A stretch of DNA of 9,209 nt from Eubacteriales Family XIII. Incertae Sedis bacterium (GTDB lineage: Bacteria; Bacillota; Clostridia; Peptostreptococcales; Anaerovoracaceae). The notes beneath the pieces were generated by a model that saw only the letters and a list, made by a program, of their open reading frames with translations, was not told the DNA's origin and ran no database searches. Of the stretch, positions 1 through 6,252 are shown piece after piece. The translations under genes and the position numbers were made by a program. Position 1 is the first letter of the stretch, and each line of letters begins with the position of its first letter. The stretch is from positions 1-9,209 of the forward strand of contig JAITTH010000148.1 in assembly GCA_031287295.1 (NCBI GenBank), read 5' to 3'.

Positions 1-230
1 TATCAGAGTTGGACCGATTTGGGAGCATTCTCGGACTTGACAGAGAGCGGGAACTGCTCAAGAGACTTGGAAATCCGCAGGCTTCTCTGCGGGTGATTCA
101 TGTTGCGGGAACAAACGGAAAAGGTTCGGTGTGCCGGTATATTTATGAAGTGTTGATTGCAAACGGGCATTCTGCCGGGTTGTTTACCTCGCCGTTTTTG
201 CGAAATTTCCAGGATCATTTGGTGTATGGA

Positions 231-404
231 TAAGAGGCGGGAGAAGATGCAGATTCGGCGGGAGAGACGACAAAAGGGGACGGTTCATGCGTCTTCGCGG
301 CGAAGACGCATGAACCGTCCCCTTTTGTCCTTGATTTGGTTGACACAGATGACGATGAAGATTTTGAAGATGCAGAGGCTGGTGCTTTTCGGCGAACTTG
401 CAGC
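231..404 (+). other. Acidic low-complexity insert inside folC
   Basis: Continuing in the folC frame after the TAA, the translation is rich in Glu, Asp, Gly and Ala (EAGEDADSAGETT, then DTDDDEDFEDAEAG) with the palindrome-encoded segment in the middle. FolC proteins normally pass here directly from the strand after TSPFL to a helix beginning near PISEAE. Short repeats are visible: GGCGGGAGA at 236-244 and 257-265 (period 21 nt, seven codons) and GAAGATGCAGA at 243-253 and 366-376 (123 nt apart, 41 codons, in frame). These suggest growth by duplication in a surface loop, with the palindrome landing in tissue already free of constraint. The boundaries are judged by eye from family knowledge. Confidence 0.55.
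269..329. repeat. 61-nt palindromic repeat (REP-like), 30-bp perfect arms with 1-nt centre
   Basis: Positions 269-298 and 300-329 are exact reverse complements around a single G at 299. The outer arm reads GACAAAAGGGGACGGTTC and the inner arm ATGCGTCTTCGC. The GGGGACGGTTC / GAACCGTCCCC core matches, from memory, a motif common in dispersed palindromes (REP/BIME type, often tied to Y1/RAYT transposases) in Clostridia and other phyla. No transposase gene is in the window. The hairpin ends in CCCCTTTTGT, so on the + strand it also resembles an intrinsic terminator inside folC. Inverted symmetry is seen directly; mobile origin is inferred. Confidence 0.85.
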
Positions 405-1448
405 CTGCCTATTTCGGAGGCAGAGATAGATGCTTACACGAAACGCGTGATGACGGTTGCGAAGGCGATGGAGGCGGATGGATTCGATTTGCCGACAAAG
501 TTTGAAGCACTTACAGCGATTGCGTTTCTGTGGTTTGCGGAGAAGAAGCCGGACTTTGTTGTGCTGGAGGTTGGTTTGGGTGGACGAGAGGATTCGACAA
601 ACGTAATCGATCATCCGCTTGTAAGCGTCATTACGTCTATTTCGAAGGACCATACCGCGCAGCTCGGCGATTCGATCGATGAGATTGCCGCCGAGAAAGC
701 CGGAATCATCAAGGAAGGTTGTCCTGTAGTTTGTGGGGCAGGAGCGGAGGGCAAACGGGGTATTGCAAAACGCGCCTATGCCTGTTCTGCCCCGCTGCTC
801 GATGTCGATCGAATCTATAAGCGCGTTCATGAAAAGGCCGCGTCCGGTTCGCGATTTTCGGCTGTGATTCGTGGTGTGCGTTACGAAGATATTTACCTCT
901 CCATGGGGGGCGGGCATCAAATCGCGAACGCGTTGTGCGCGCTTGCGACCATCGAGGTGTTGCGGAAAACCTATAAGGTGTCGTTTTCGATGGACGAGGT
1001 GCGCCACGGTATGGCGCAGGCCCGGGTGGAAGGGCGCTTTGAAATTGTGTCGAAGTCGCCTCTCGTGATTTTTGATGGCGCGCACAACGCCGCGGGCGCC
1101 GCGGCGCTCGCGGACGCGGCAGAAGAACTGCTCTCCGGCAAACGCATTCTGCTACTTACAGGAATTCAGGCAGATAAAGATTCCGTGGCAATGCTACAAG
1201 AATTTCTGCGTTTTGCAGATGGACTCATCTTAACCGAGAGCAGCAATCCCTATGCGCTTCCCGCCGCGCAGTTCTTGGAGAAGGCAGCGCAGGTCATGCA
1301 CGATTCAGGAAAGCAAAGACCTGTCGAGATGATTGGCAATCGTGAAGTAGCGTATGTCACCGCCAAACAACAACTTGCCGATTACGACTGTCTCATTGTG
1401 GCAGGCTCGCTCTATCTGCTCGGCGACTACATCCGAGCCACAATCTGA
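336..1448 (+). CDS. folC: Downstream open segment of folC (middle and C-terminal domains), possible separate ORF
   Basis: If translation restarts after the TAA at 231, the first start-like codon in frame is TTG at 336; a GTG-ATG pair follows near 447-452. The segment encodes the acidic stretch DTDDDEDFEDAEAG, then the FolC regions downstream of the P-loop: TKFEALTAIAF, LEVGLGG, DHT, EKAGIIK and FDGAHN, ending in GDYIRATI. It lacks the ATP-binding P-loop, so alone it should not be an active synthase. It could only work together with the N-terminal piece (up to 233) or as part of a readthrough product. No clear Shine-Dalgarno precedes TTG 336; the region just upstream is the right arm of the palindrome. 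This is best read as the 3' part of one damaged gene, not a new gene. Confidence 0.5.
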   Translation: MVDTDDDEDFEDAEAGAFRRTCSLPISEAEIDAYTKRVMTVAKAMEADGFDLPTKFEALTAIAFLWFAEKKPDFVVLEVGLGGREDSTNVIDHPLVSVITSISKDHTAQLGDSIDEIAAEKAGIIKEGCPVVCGAGAEGKRGIAKRAYACSAPLLDVDRIYKRVHEKAASGSRFSAVIRGVRYEDIYLSMGGGHQIANALCALATIEVLRKTYKVSFSMDEVRHGMAQARVEGRFEIVSKSPLVIFDGAHNAAGAAALADAAEELLSGKRILLLTGIQADKDSVAMLQEFLRFADGLILTESSNPYALPAAQFLEKAAQVMHDSGKQRPVEMIGNREVAYVTAKQQLADYDCLIVAGSLYLLGDYIRATI

Positions 1449-1478
1449 AATTCCCAGTGTCCGGTTCATGCTTGTATG

Positions 1479-1513
1479 AAAAGAGGCTGCCTCATTTTGA
1501 GACAGCCTCTTTT
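1479..1513. terminator. Bidirectional intrinsic terminator between convergent folC and AbfD-like gene
   Basis: Arms 1479-1494 and 1498-1513 pair (AAAAGAGGCTG with CAGCCTCTTTT, then one C/A mismatch and CTCA/TGAG) around a TTT loop. The stem is flanked by A4 on the left and T4 on the right, so it can end transcription in both directions. It lies 30 nt after the folC stop and 25 nt after the stop of the minus-strand gene. Confidence 0.85.
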
Positions 1514-1538
1514 GTCCTGTGTAGGGTGAAGGCAAAGG

Positions 1539-2999
1539 CTATTCGACCCCTGCCAGTGTCTTCACAATCGTCTGGTTGACTTCTTGATGGAGTTTTTCAT
1601 AGATTGTGCGTAGGGAATCTCCTTCCTGTGCGGAATCCGTGAGGAACCCTACCGAGACAGAGCCAAGACAGATATTCTCGATAAACCGTAGGATGCGAAT
1701 CCTGTTTTGTGCAGGGGAACCTGTACTTGGAACCAGCGTCTCCATCCACTCGTGTAAGGTCTTCTCCGAAGGTGTAGGCACCTTCGTCTCAGACAGAACG
1801 TCGGTTTTCGAAGGGATGTAGAGCAGGCTTTTTCCAAAAAAGGAGAGAGCCAAGTGTGCAAGTTTGTGCGGAATGCGCAACGCATACGCATTACAGAGAG
1901 CGGCCTGTGTCGGCTGGATACGAGGATTCCCACACAGATCTGCTTCGGCACTGCTTATGCATGCAAGTCCCATATTGTAAAGAGTTTCATTTTTTTCGAT
2001 CATTTTGGCGAGTCCATTTTGGAAGGAGGGAGAATTGCTTTCCCCGCTGTATTCAGCAGCAATTGAAACCGCGCCGATCAGGGCATCACCGATGCCTGCC
2101 TTTTCCAAAGCATAGGAATGTGCGCGATATTCTGCGTATCTCCGTGCATATTCATTGGCAAATCCCGTTTCTCCATTCAGGAAAATGCGTTCGAACGGAA
2201 TGAAGACACGGTCGAAAATCAGCATGGCTTGCTGTTCTCCAAAGGCACGATTGCCAAGATCGACGTCGGCGTTTTGCTCGAGGTTCCGCGTATCGTTCGG
2301 TCTCCGTCCGTAAACGAGAATGAGTCCCGGAACGTCTGACGGGCACGAAAAGCAGACTGCCTCTGTCACATCGGAAGAACTCCTGACTGCGGGAAGAACC
2401 AAATACTCATGACTTCCCAAGGCACCGTTCGGGCAGAGTTTTACGCCCTGAACGACGATTCCGTCCGGTCGTGTCTCGACAACGCGAAGTCTTTCACCCA
2501 AAGAGCCTGTTTCGATTCCCGATGTGGTGTAGAGACCTGCCGGGTCTTCCGATGCACCACAGACGGCAAGATCACGCTCTTGTACATAGGTGAGATATTT
2601 GAGAAAATTCGCGTAATAATTCCCACCGTTCGCTTTGTCGCAAGCATAGGTGGAAGAGAAAACAGCGTTCAACGCATCCATCCCGCTGCTGCGAGAAGAG
2701 GACGCGGCCGTTCTGCATCCAAGCAGGCGCAACAATTTGGATTTAACCATGAGGTTTTCCTGACTCATATACAGTTGGTTAAATCGATGAATCCGGTTAC
2801 CCGTTCCTGTAGAAATCGCGGTCATGCTGTCTTGCATTTCCGGAGTAAACGCCAAATTGTAGGTGAGTGCGGTATTGTTTATCGAGGGGCGCAAAATAGG
2901 GTGCTCCCACCAATTATCCACTTTCATCCCAAACATGAATACCTGCGGATGCAACTCATGCAGGCTACCAATATACTCACTTCCGTTCATCAATCCCAT
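1539..2999 (-). CDS. 4-hydroxybutyryl-CoA dehydratase (AbfD)-family flavoprotein lacking the iron-sulfur ligands
   Basis: 486 aa, near the roughly 490 aa of AbfD, which dehydrates 4-hydroxybutyryl-CoA to crotonyl-CoA and isomerises vinylacetyl-CoA using FAD and a [4Fe-4S] cluster. The family is clear from FMFGMKVDNWWEHP (22-34), RPSINN (37-42), SSGMDALNAVFSSTY (104-118), GRRPNDTRNLE (231-241), DVDLGNRAFG (245-254), IFDRVFIP (261-268) and RILRFIENICLG (435-446). The cluster ligands of the Clostridium aminobutyricum enzyme (recalled as C99, C103, H292, C299) align with S100, S104, R292 and E299, so none remains. Recalled catalytic E257 and E455 align with Q257 and D455, while Y296 and K300 are kept. 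It is probably a soluble FAD enzyme acting on an acyl-CoA or related substrate, but ordinary dehydration looks unlikely. It is the second gene of an operon: its Shine-Dalgarno overlaps the stop of the upstream OFA transporter gene. HpaB-type monooxygenase is a less likely alternative. Confidence 0.85.
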   Translation of the reverse strand: MGLMNGSEYIGSLHELHPQVFMFGMKVDNWWEHPILRPSINNTALTYNLAFTPEMQDSMTAISTGTGNRIHRFNQLYMSQENLMVKSKLLRLLGCRTAASSSRSSGMDALNAVFSSTYACDKANGGNYYANFLKYLTYVQERDLAVCGASEDPAGLYTTSGIETGSLGERLRVVETRPDGIVVQGVKLCPNGALGSHEYLVLPAVRSSSDVTEAVCFSCPSDVPGLILVYGRRPNDTRNLEQNADVDLGNRAFGEQQAMLIFDRVFIPFERIFLNGETGFANEYARRYAEYRAHSYALEKAGIGDALIGAVSIAAEYSGESNSPSFQNGLAKMIEKNETLYNMGLACISSAEADLCGNPRIQPTQAALCNAYALRIPHKLAHLALSFFGKSLLYIPSKTDVLSETKVPTPSEKTLHEWMETLVPSTGSPAQNRIRILRFIENICLGSVSVGFLTDSAQEGDSLRTIYEKLHQEVNQTIVKTLAGVE

Positions 3000-3005
3000 G
3001 CGATA

Positions 3006-3011
3006 CCTCCT
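3006..3011 (-). promoter_or_regulatory. Shine-Dalgarno of the AbfD-like gene, overlapping the transporter stop codon
   Basis: On the minus strand the sequence reads CAGTAGGAGGTATCGCATG. AGGAGG (3006-3011) shares bases with the TAG stop of the transporter (3010-3012) and lies 6 nt before the ATG at 2999. This decides the start and points to co-transcription with coupled translation. Confidence 0.85.
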
Positions 3012-4278
3012 ACTGTTTGAATACCATTAACTTTGTTTTCTTTAAAAAAGCTGCCATTGCGCCTACCCCAAACAGCGCAAAGACAGAAGTTAAGACATAG
3101 ATCATAATTTGGTTGGTCGTTTTCCCGCCAACAGAAAATACCTGGTGTTCGAGCATGCCACCCAAATAAACAATTGCCATACTGAGCATGGAACCGATTG
3201 CGACATTAGAATTTGTTACCGCCATGGTTCTGGAATAGTTCTCCGGACCGAAACGGTTACGAGAAAAGGTTGCGGTTGCGATCGGAAGCGTTCCATACGT
3301 GAACCCCAACATGGTTGCGGCAATGCTAAACACCACCCACGAATGAACGAGAAACGCACCTGTGACGATGAAGATACTCACAGTAATGAGAATGGTTGCG
3401 AGGATGAGTAAAAATCGAAATCCAAAACGATCGTAGAGCAGACCTCCACTCATGCGACCGACGGTATTGCCGACAGAAACGACGCCCACCAATATTGCAG
3501 CTGCCCCTGCGGAGAGACCGAGGGCACCGCCGTCGATGGCGGTATTTCCGACCAAGATGATGCAAACGCCAAGCATGATGGTGCGCCAGATGTAAAACAG
3601 GATGATGTCGGGTTGCTTCAGCATTTCGAGGTAAGGTGTGGGCGGATTCTTCTCTGCATTTTCGCGAGCGGTTTCAGGCGCGATTACAGGGATGCGAATA
3701 AAGAGCGAAAATCCGCAAAGGATGAGAAAGCCTAAGATGGCAATGCCAACAAACGTGATGGGAATGCCGATGCGTTCGATTACCTGATGTGCTACATTGC
3801 CGAGAATGAGCCCGGAAAGTCCGAATCCGACAAGCTGAATGCCCGAGCTGAATCCGATGCGCTCGGGGAACCAGAGGTTTACGGTTGTGAGAATGGCGTT
3901 ATATCCTGAGCCACAGCTCGTGCCGATGCATATGCTGTAAAAGAGGATGAAGATGCCGATCCCTTTGTCTGTAAAAAGTGCCATACCAAGAAAACCTATC
4001 GCCAGCAGAAGACTGGAGACCAGTGCCGTCACTCGTGCGGAGAACTTTCCTGAAACATAGGATGCGATAAAGGACCCAACACAGAAAAACACGAACATCG
4101 TGTTGAAAATAATCGAAGAATGGGTTCGGTCGAGGTCCAACGCAACCGCAAAAATAGACCATGCATAGATGAGACCGAGAATGAACATGGCAAGTGTTCC
4201 TGCAATAAGATACCCCCAGCGGCGTTTCGATGGTTGTTGTGTTTGTTTCCCTTCAAGCACGTTTTCAGATGCTTTCAT
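3010..4278 (-). CDS. OFA (oxalate/formate antiporter)-family MFS transporter
   Basis: 422-aa membrane protein with about 12 hydrophobic segments and a short charged N-terminus (first 20 residues, Lys/Arg/Gln rich). The first helix contains GLIYAWSIF, typical of the OFA family. NLWFPERIGFSSGI after helix 4 is the family's WFP-(E/D)-(K/R)-x-G-x-(A/S)-(S/T)-G block, and GRMSGGLLYDRFG is the second MFS loop motif in the C-terminal half. A hydrophilic central loop (around 200-222) separates the halves. OFA members carry small mono- and dicarboxylates such as oxalate, formate or lactate; the substrate here is not shown by sequence. It is the first gene of the operon with the AbfD-like flavoprotein, so a short carboxylic acid related to that enzyme's CoA ester is a reasonable guess. 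The ATG at 4276-4278 is preceded by CAGGGA about 8 nt upstream. Confidence 0.85.
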   Translation of the reverse strand: MKASENVLEGKQTQQPSKRRWGYLIAGTLAMFILGLIYAWSIFAVALDLDRTHSSIIFNTMFVFFCVGSFIASYVSGKFSARVTALVSSLLLAIGFLGMALFTDKGIGIFILFYSICIGTSCGSGYNAILTTVNLWFPERIGFSSGIQLVGFGLSGLILGNVAHQVIERIGIPITFVGIAILGFLILCGFSLFIRIPVIAPETARENAEKNPPTPYLEMLKQPDIILFYIWRTIMLGVCIILVGNTAIDGGALGLSAGAAAILVGVVSVGNTVGRMSGGLLYDRFGFRFLLILATILITVSIFIVTGAFLVHSWVVFSIAATMLGFTYGTLPIATATFSRNRFGPENYSRTMAVTNSNVAIGSMLSMAIVYLGGMLEHQVFSVGGKTTNQIMIYVLTSVFALFGVGAMAAFLKKTKLMVFKQ

Positions 4279-4334
4279 TTTGATATCCCTGTTGGGAACC
4301 CATCCTTTCTCTCCCTAATACGCCATATAAAGTT

Positions 4335-4370
4335 AGTATACCACTTTGCTGGATTTCGCGATATAGTCAA
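4335..4370 (-). promoter_or_regulatory. Candidate promoter for the transporter/AbfD-like operon
   Basis: On the minus strand an extended -10, TGGTATACT, spans 4335-4343. A TTGACT hexamer (4365-4370) lies 24 nt upstream of it, too far for a normal -35, so the promoter would rely on the extended -10. This would give a leader of about 50 nt before the ATG at 4278. Confidence 0.4.
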
Positions 4371-4393
4371 GTTGTGAAACAAAATTTGCCCCA

Positions 4394-4423
4394 TTGCGGT
4401 CTATGAGTTTCAAGTGATACAAT
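4394..4423 (+). promoter_or_regulatory. Candidate promoter for thiN
   Basis: TTGCGG (4394-4399), an 18-nt spacer and TACAAT (4418-4423) preceded by TGA, which makes an extended -10. The expected transcript start, about 7 nt after the -10, falls on or next to the GTG start codon at 4430. It lies back to back with the minus-strand promoter in a 151-nt divergent spacer. Confidence 0.45.
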
Positions 4424-4429
4424 TTCTGG

Positions 4430-5164
4430 GTGAATAAAAATACAGGAATCGGAACACGTTGTGTTATCATCACAGCGCAACAAGCGAGAAGAGAAATATC
4501 ATTCCGGGAAATTCGCCCCGGAGATTTTATTGTTTGTGCGGATGGCGGGTATCGATTTGCACGTGAAGCAGGCATTGTTCCGGATGCCATTGTCGGGGAT
4601 TTCGATTCCTGTGAGATGCCCACCCCGGGTGAAACAGATGCAGAAATCGTCGCGCTCCCCCGCGAAAAGAATGAAACCGATACCTTGGCGTGTGTGCGCT
4701 TTGGAATGAGCAAGGGATATGAAGACTTCCTCATGATCGGTGGGCTTACAGGCAGGGCCGACCATACCTTTGCGAACATCCAGACCCTTTCATATCTTAC
4801 CGACCTTCAGTGTACGGCAGAAATTGTAGACGGATGGAATCGTGCGCGAATGCTCGACGGCATCAAGAAGAATCTCTATCAATTTATGAATGAGGCGGAG
4901 CAGGGCACGGAAACCACAGACGATTGGAATCAATTGACGCTTCCTTATCGAAAGGATGCGTATTTTTCGGTTTTTTCCTATGATGAGGTCAGTACCGGCA
5001 TATCGATTCGTCATGCGCGCTACCCATTGGAAGACGCGAGGCTTACCCAGTCGTATCCGATCGGCGTGAGCAACGCCTTTCTTGAAAATGAAGATGCAGA
5101 AATATCTGTGCGCAGAGGAAGATTACTCATTATGATTTCGGAAGAGGGTACTGCGGATTTATAA
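4430..5164 (+). CDS. thiN: Thiamine diphosphokinase
   Basis: 244 aa; transfers diphosphate from ATP to thiamine to give thiamine diphosphate, the cofactor of pyruvate-handling and transketolase-type enzymes. Visible motifs: VCADGGYR (35-42), DAIVGDFDS (52-60), the EKNETDT block (79-85), GGLTGRADHTFANIQ (104-118, the family's G-A/G-x-GGRxDHxxAN signature), and near the C-terminus YPIGVSNAF (209-217). It is slightly longer than the usual 210-220 aa. The start is GTG at 4430: an in-frame stop (TGA 4415-4417) excludes anything further upstream except this codon, and no Shine-Dalgarno is visible before it. No TPP riboswitch-like leader is seen. In many Bacillota thiN follows rpe/rsgA; here it stands alone, divergent from the transporter operon and 86 nt upstream of the E2-like gene. 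Confidence 0.93.
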   Translation: MNKNTGIGTRCVIITAQQARREISFREIRPGDFIVCADGGYRFAREAGIVPDAIVGDFDSCEMPTPGETDAEIVALPREKNETDTLACVRFGMSKGYEDFLMIGGLTGRADHTFANIQTLSYLTDLQCTAEIVDGWNRARMLDGIKKNLYQFMNEAEQGTETTDDWNQLTLPYRKDAYFSVFSYDEVSTGISIRHARYPLEDARLTQSYPIGVSNAFLENEDAEISVRRGRLLIMISEEGTADL

Positions 5165-5250
5165 TTGTTTTTATCAGATGGCAAGACCTCTTCCAAAGTC
5201 ATTCGATAAAAGATTTTATGGTTGGAACAGGAAAGATTTGAGGTAACAAA

Positions 5251-6075
5251 ATGGGCAGAAGTGACGGCAGACGATTAAAGACCATACCGCCATTCGACAA
5301 AGTGATTCCGTATATCATGAATAGGCGCTATGATGCGACGAATTTGATGACCGTGGATTTCCCCTACGATAAGGTAACAGAATACATTGTAAAGAGAAAG
5401 AAGGAAGGCGTTGCCATTCCTGTGATGGCATGTGTTCTTGCCGCGTATATACGAGCCGTGGCGCAGGTTCCCGCAGTCAACCGTTTTTCGATTGCGAAGA
5501 AGATTTATGCCAGAAAGGGCATCTGGACATCCTTTGTGACCCTCAAAGATCGTTGGGGCGAAGGCGACGGACAAGCGGAAACCGTGGTCAAGCTCTGCTT
5601 CACCGGCAATGAGACGATCGACGAAGTGTCCGAACGCATTACAACCGCGATTGCCGAAAATCGAGAAAAGCAAGCATCGAATTCAATGGACAAGTTGCTC
5701 AATTCGATTTTTGCCATCCCACTCATTCCATCCTTCATCATTGGTGTTTTCAAATTCTTGGATCATCTTGGCATGTTGCCGAAGAGTGTCATCGAAGCCA
5801 GTCCGTTCCACACGTCCATCTTTTTTACAAATATGGCGTCGATTCGTGCCTATCCGATATACCATCATCTATATGAATTCGGAACGACGAGTGCGTTTAT
5901 CTCTTTGGGTGTGGACATTAACAACCGCGGAAAGTATCAAATGAAGGTCGCGACCGATGAACGTTGCTGCAACGGCGCAACCTATGTACATGCCATGCAC
6001 CGTTTCCTGAGAGGTCTTCGTCACTTGGATTCCTTGGAATCTCCTCCCCAGTCGGTCAAAGAAGATATTCGGTAA
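5251..6075 (+). CDS. Stand-alone 2-oxoacid dehydrogenase E2-type acyltransferase domain protein
   Basis: 274 aa, matching only the catalytic (chloramphenicol-acetyltransferase-like) domain of dihydrolipoamide acyltransferases; no lipoyl or E3-binding domain is present. The N-terminal GRSDGRRLKTIPPFDKVIPYIM and DATNLMTVDF resemble a clade of short E2-like proteins in Clostridia. FHTSIFFTNMASI (186-198) and FGTTSAFISLG (210-220) match E2 core strands. The catalytic DHRxxDG motif appears as DERCCNG (236-242): the catalytic His is Glu237 and the Asp is Asn241. Acyl transfer to lipoate is therefore doubtful and its real role is unknown. A hydrophobic run at 152-170 may be an internal helix. ATG 5251 has GAGG at 5240-5243. 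It lies 86 nt after thiN with no clear terminator between them, so it may share the thiN transcript. No E1 or E3 gene is nearby. Confidence 0.82.
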   Translation: MGRSDGRRLKTIPPFDKVIPYIMNRRYDATNLMTVDFPYDKVTEYIVKRKKEGVAIPVMACVLAAYIRAVAQVPAVNRFSIAKKIYARKGIWTSFVTLKDRWGEGDGQAETVVKLCFTGNETIDEVSERITTAIAENREKQASNSMDKLLNSIFAIPLIPSFIIGVFKFLDHLGMLPKSVIEASPFHTSIFFTNMASIRAYPIYHHLYEFGTTSAFISLGVDINNRGKYQMKVATDERCCNGATYVHAMHRFLRGLRHLDSLESPPQSVKEDIR

Positions 6076-6252
6076 AGCCAAAGGCGAGTTCGAGCATTAT
6101 TCTTACCGCGACGAAAAATTAAAAACAGAATTTTGCAAAAATAAATGCGAAACCGCAAGTTTTCGTGTAAAATAATGAACGTAGTAACAATTGTTTAGAC
6201 CCCCTGTGACTTCGGATAAGAGACCGACACCGGGGAAAAAAGGAGGTACAAA
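6076..6252 (+). promoter_or_regulatory. Upstream region of the CoA-transferase gene with perfect Shine-Dalgarno
   Basis: This 177-nt gap has an A/T-rich stretch (6108-6178) with TAAAAT at 6168-6173 as a weak -10 candidate, but no well-spaced -35. A short perfect palindrome AACAATTGTT (6186-6195) follows, and then a C4...G4 pair (CCCCC near 6200, CGGGG near 6232) that could form a weak leader hairpin. AGGAGG at 6241-6246 lies 6 nt before TTG 6253 and fixes that start. No terminator for the preceding gene was recognised. Confidence 0.4.

Larger units (their letters stand above)
1..1448 (+). pseudogene. folC: Folylpolyglutamate synthase / dihydrofolate synthase, interrupted by an in-frame stop and an insert; 5' end outside window
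   Basis: FolC adds glutamate to dihydropteroate and tetrahydrofolates in the cytoplasm, using ATP (Mur-ligase fold). The reading frame is open from the left edge (first full codon at 3); about ten N-terminal residues appear to lie outside. The P-loop GTNGKGS is at 108-128 and TSPFLRNF follows. After LVYG a TAA (231-233) stops the frame. The same frame then stays open to the TGA at 1446-1448, with LEVGLGG (564-584), the SISKDHT block (near 640-656), EKAGIIK, FDGAHN (1071-1088) and a C-terminal GSLYLLGDY. The region 231 to about 404, between the VYG strand and the ISEAEI helix, is an extra acidic stretch holding a palindrome; family members have only a few residues there. Because everything else is intact, the lesion is either recent, bypassed (readthrough or restart), or a sequencing error. 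The pseudogene status is inference; the family identity is secure. Confidence 0.85.

Noticed and set aside
340..368. TTGACA at 340-345 as a promoter for the downstream folC fragment
   Set aside because: No acceptable -10 hexamer lies 16-18 nt downstream, and the sequence is explained as coding.
285..1085. Long minus-strand open frame of 266 codons opposite folC
   Set aside because: It is a mirror of the folC coding frame in GC-rich sequence, has no recognisable motif or ribosome binding site, and its Arg/His/Leu-rich composition is typical of antisense shadows.
1462..1471. CGGTTCATGC after folC, identical to ten bases of the 269-329 palindrome
   Set aside because: Only ten bases match and the flanks differ; it may be a decayed repeat but cannot be told from chance.
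2409..3020. Plus-strand open frame of 203 codons inside the AbfD-like gene
   Set aside because: The minus strand here has a full, clearly conserved family protein; the plus frame shows no motif or start signal.
4371..4390. TTGTGAAACAAAATTT as a Rex-type operator between divergent promoters
   Set aside because: Only one half-site fits; the expected inverted second half is missing.
4279..4429. TPP riboswitch upstream of thiN
   Set aside because: No conserved CUGAGA-type segment or paired architecture is visible, and the candidate promoter leaves no room for a leader.
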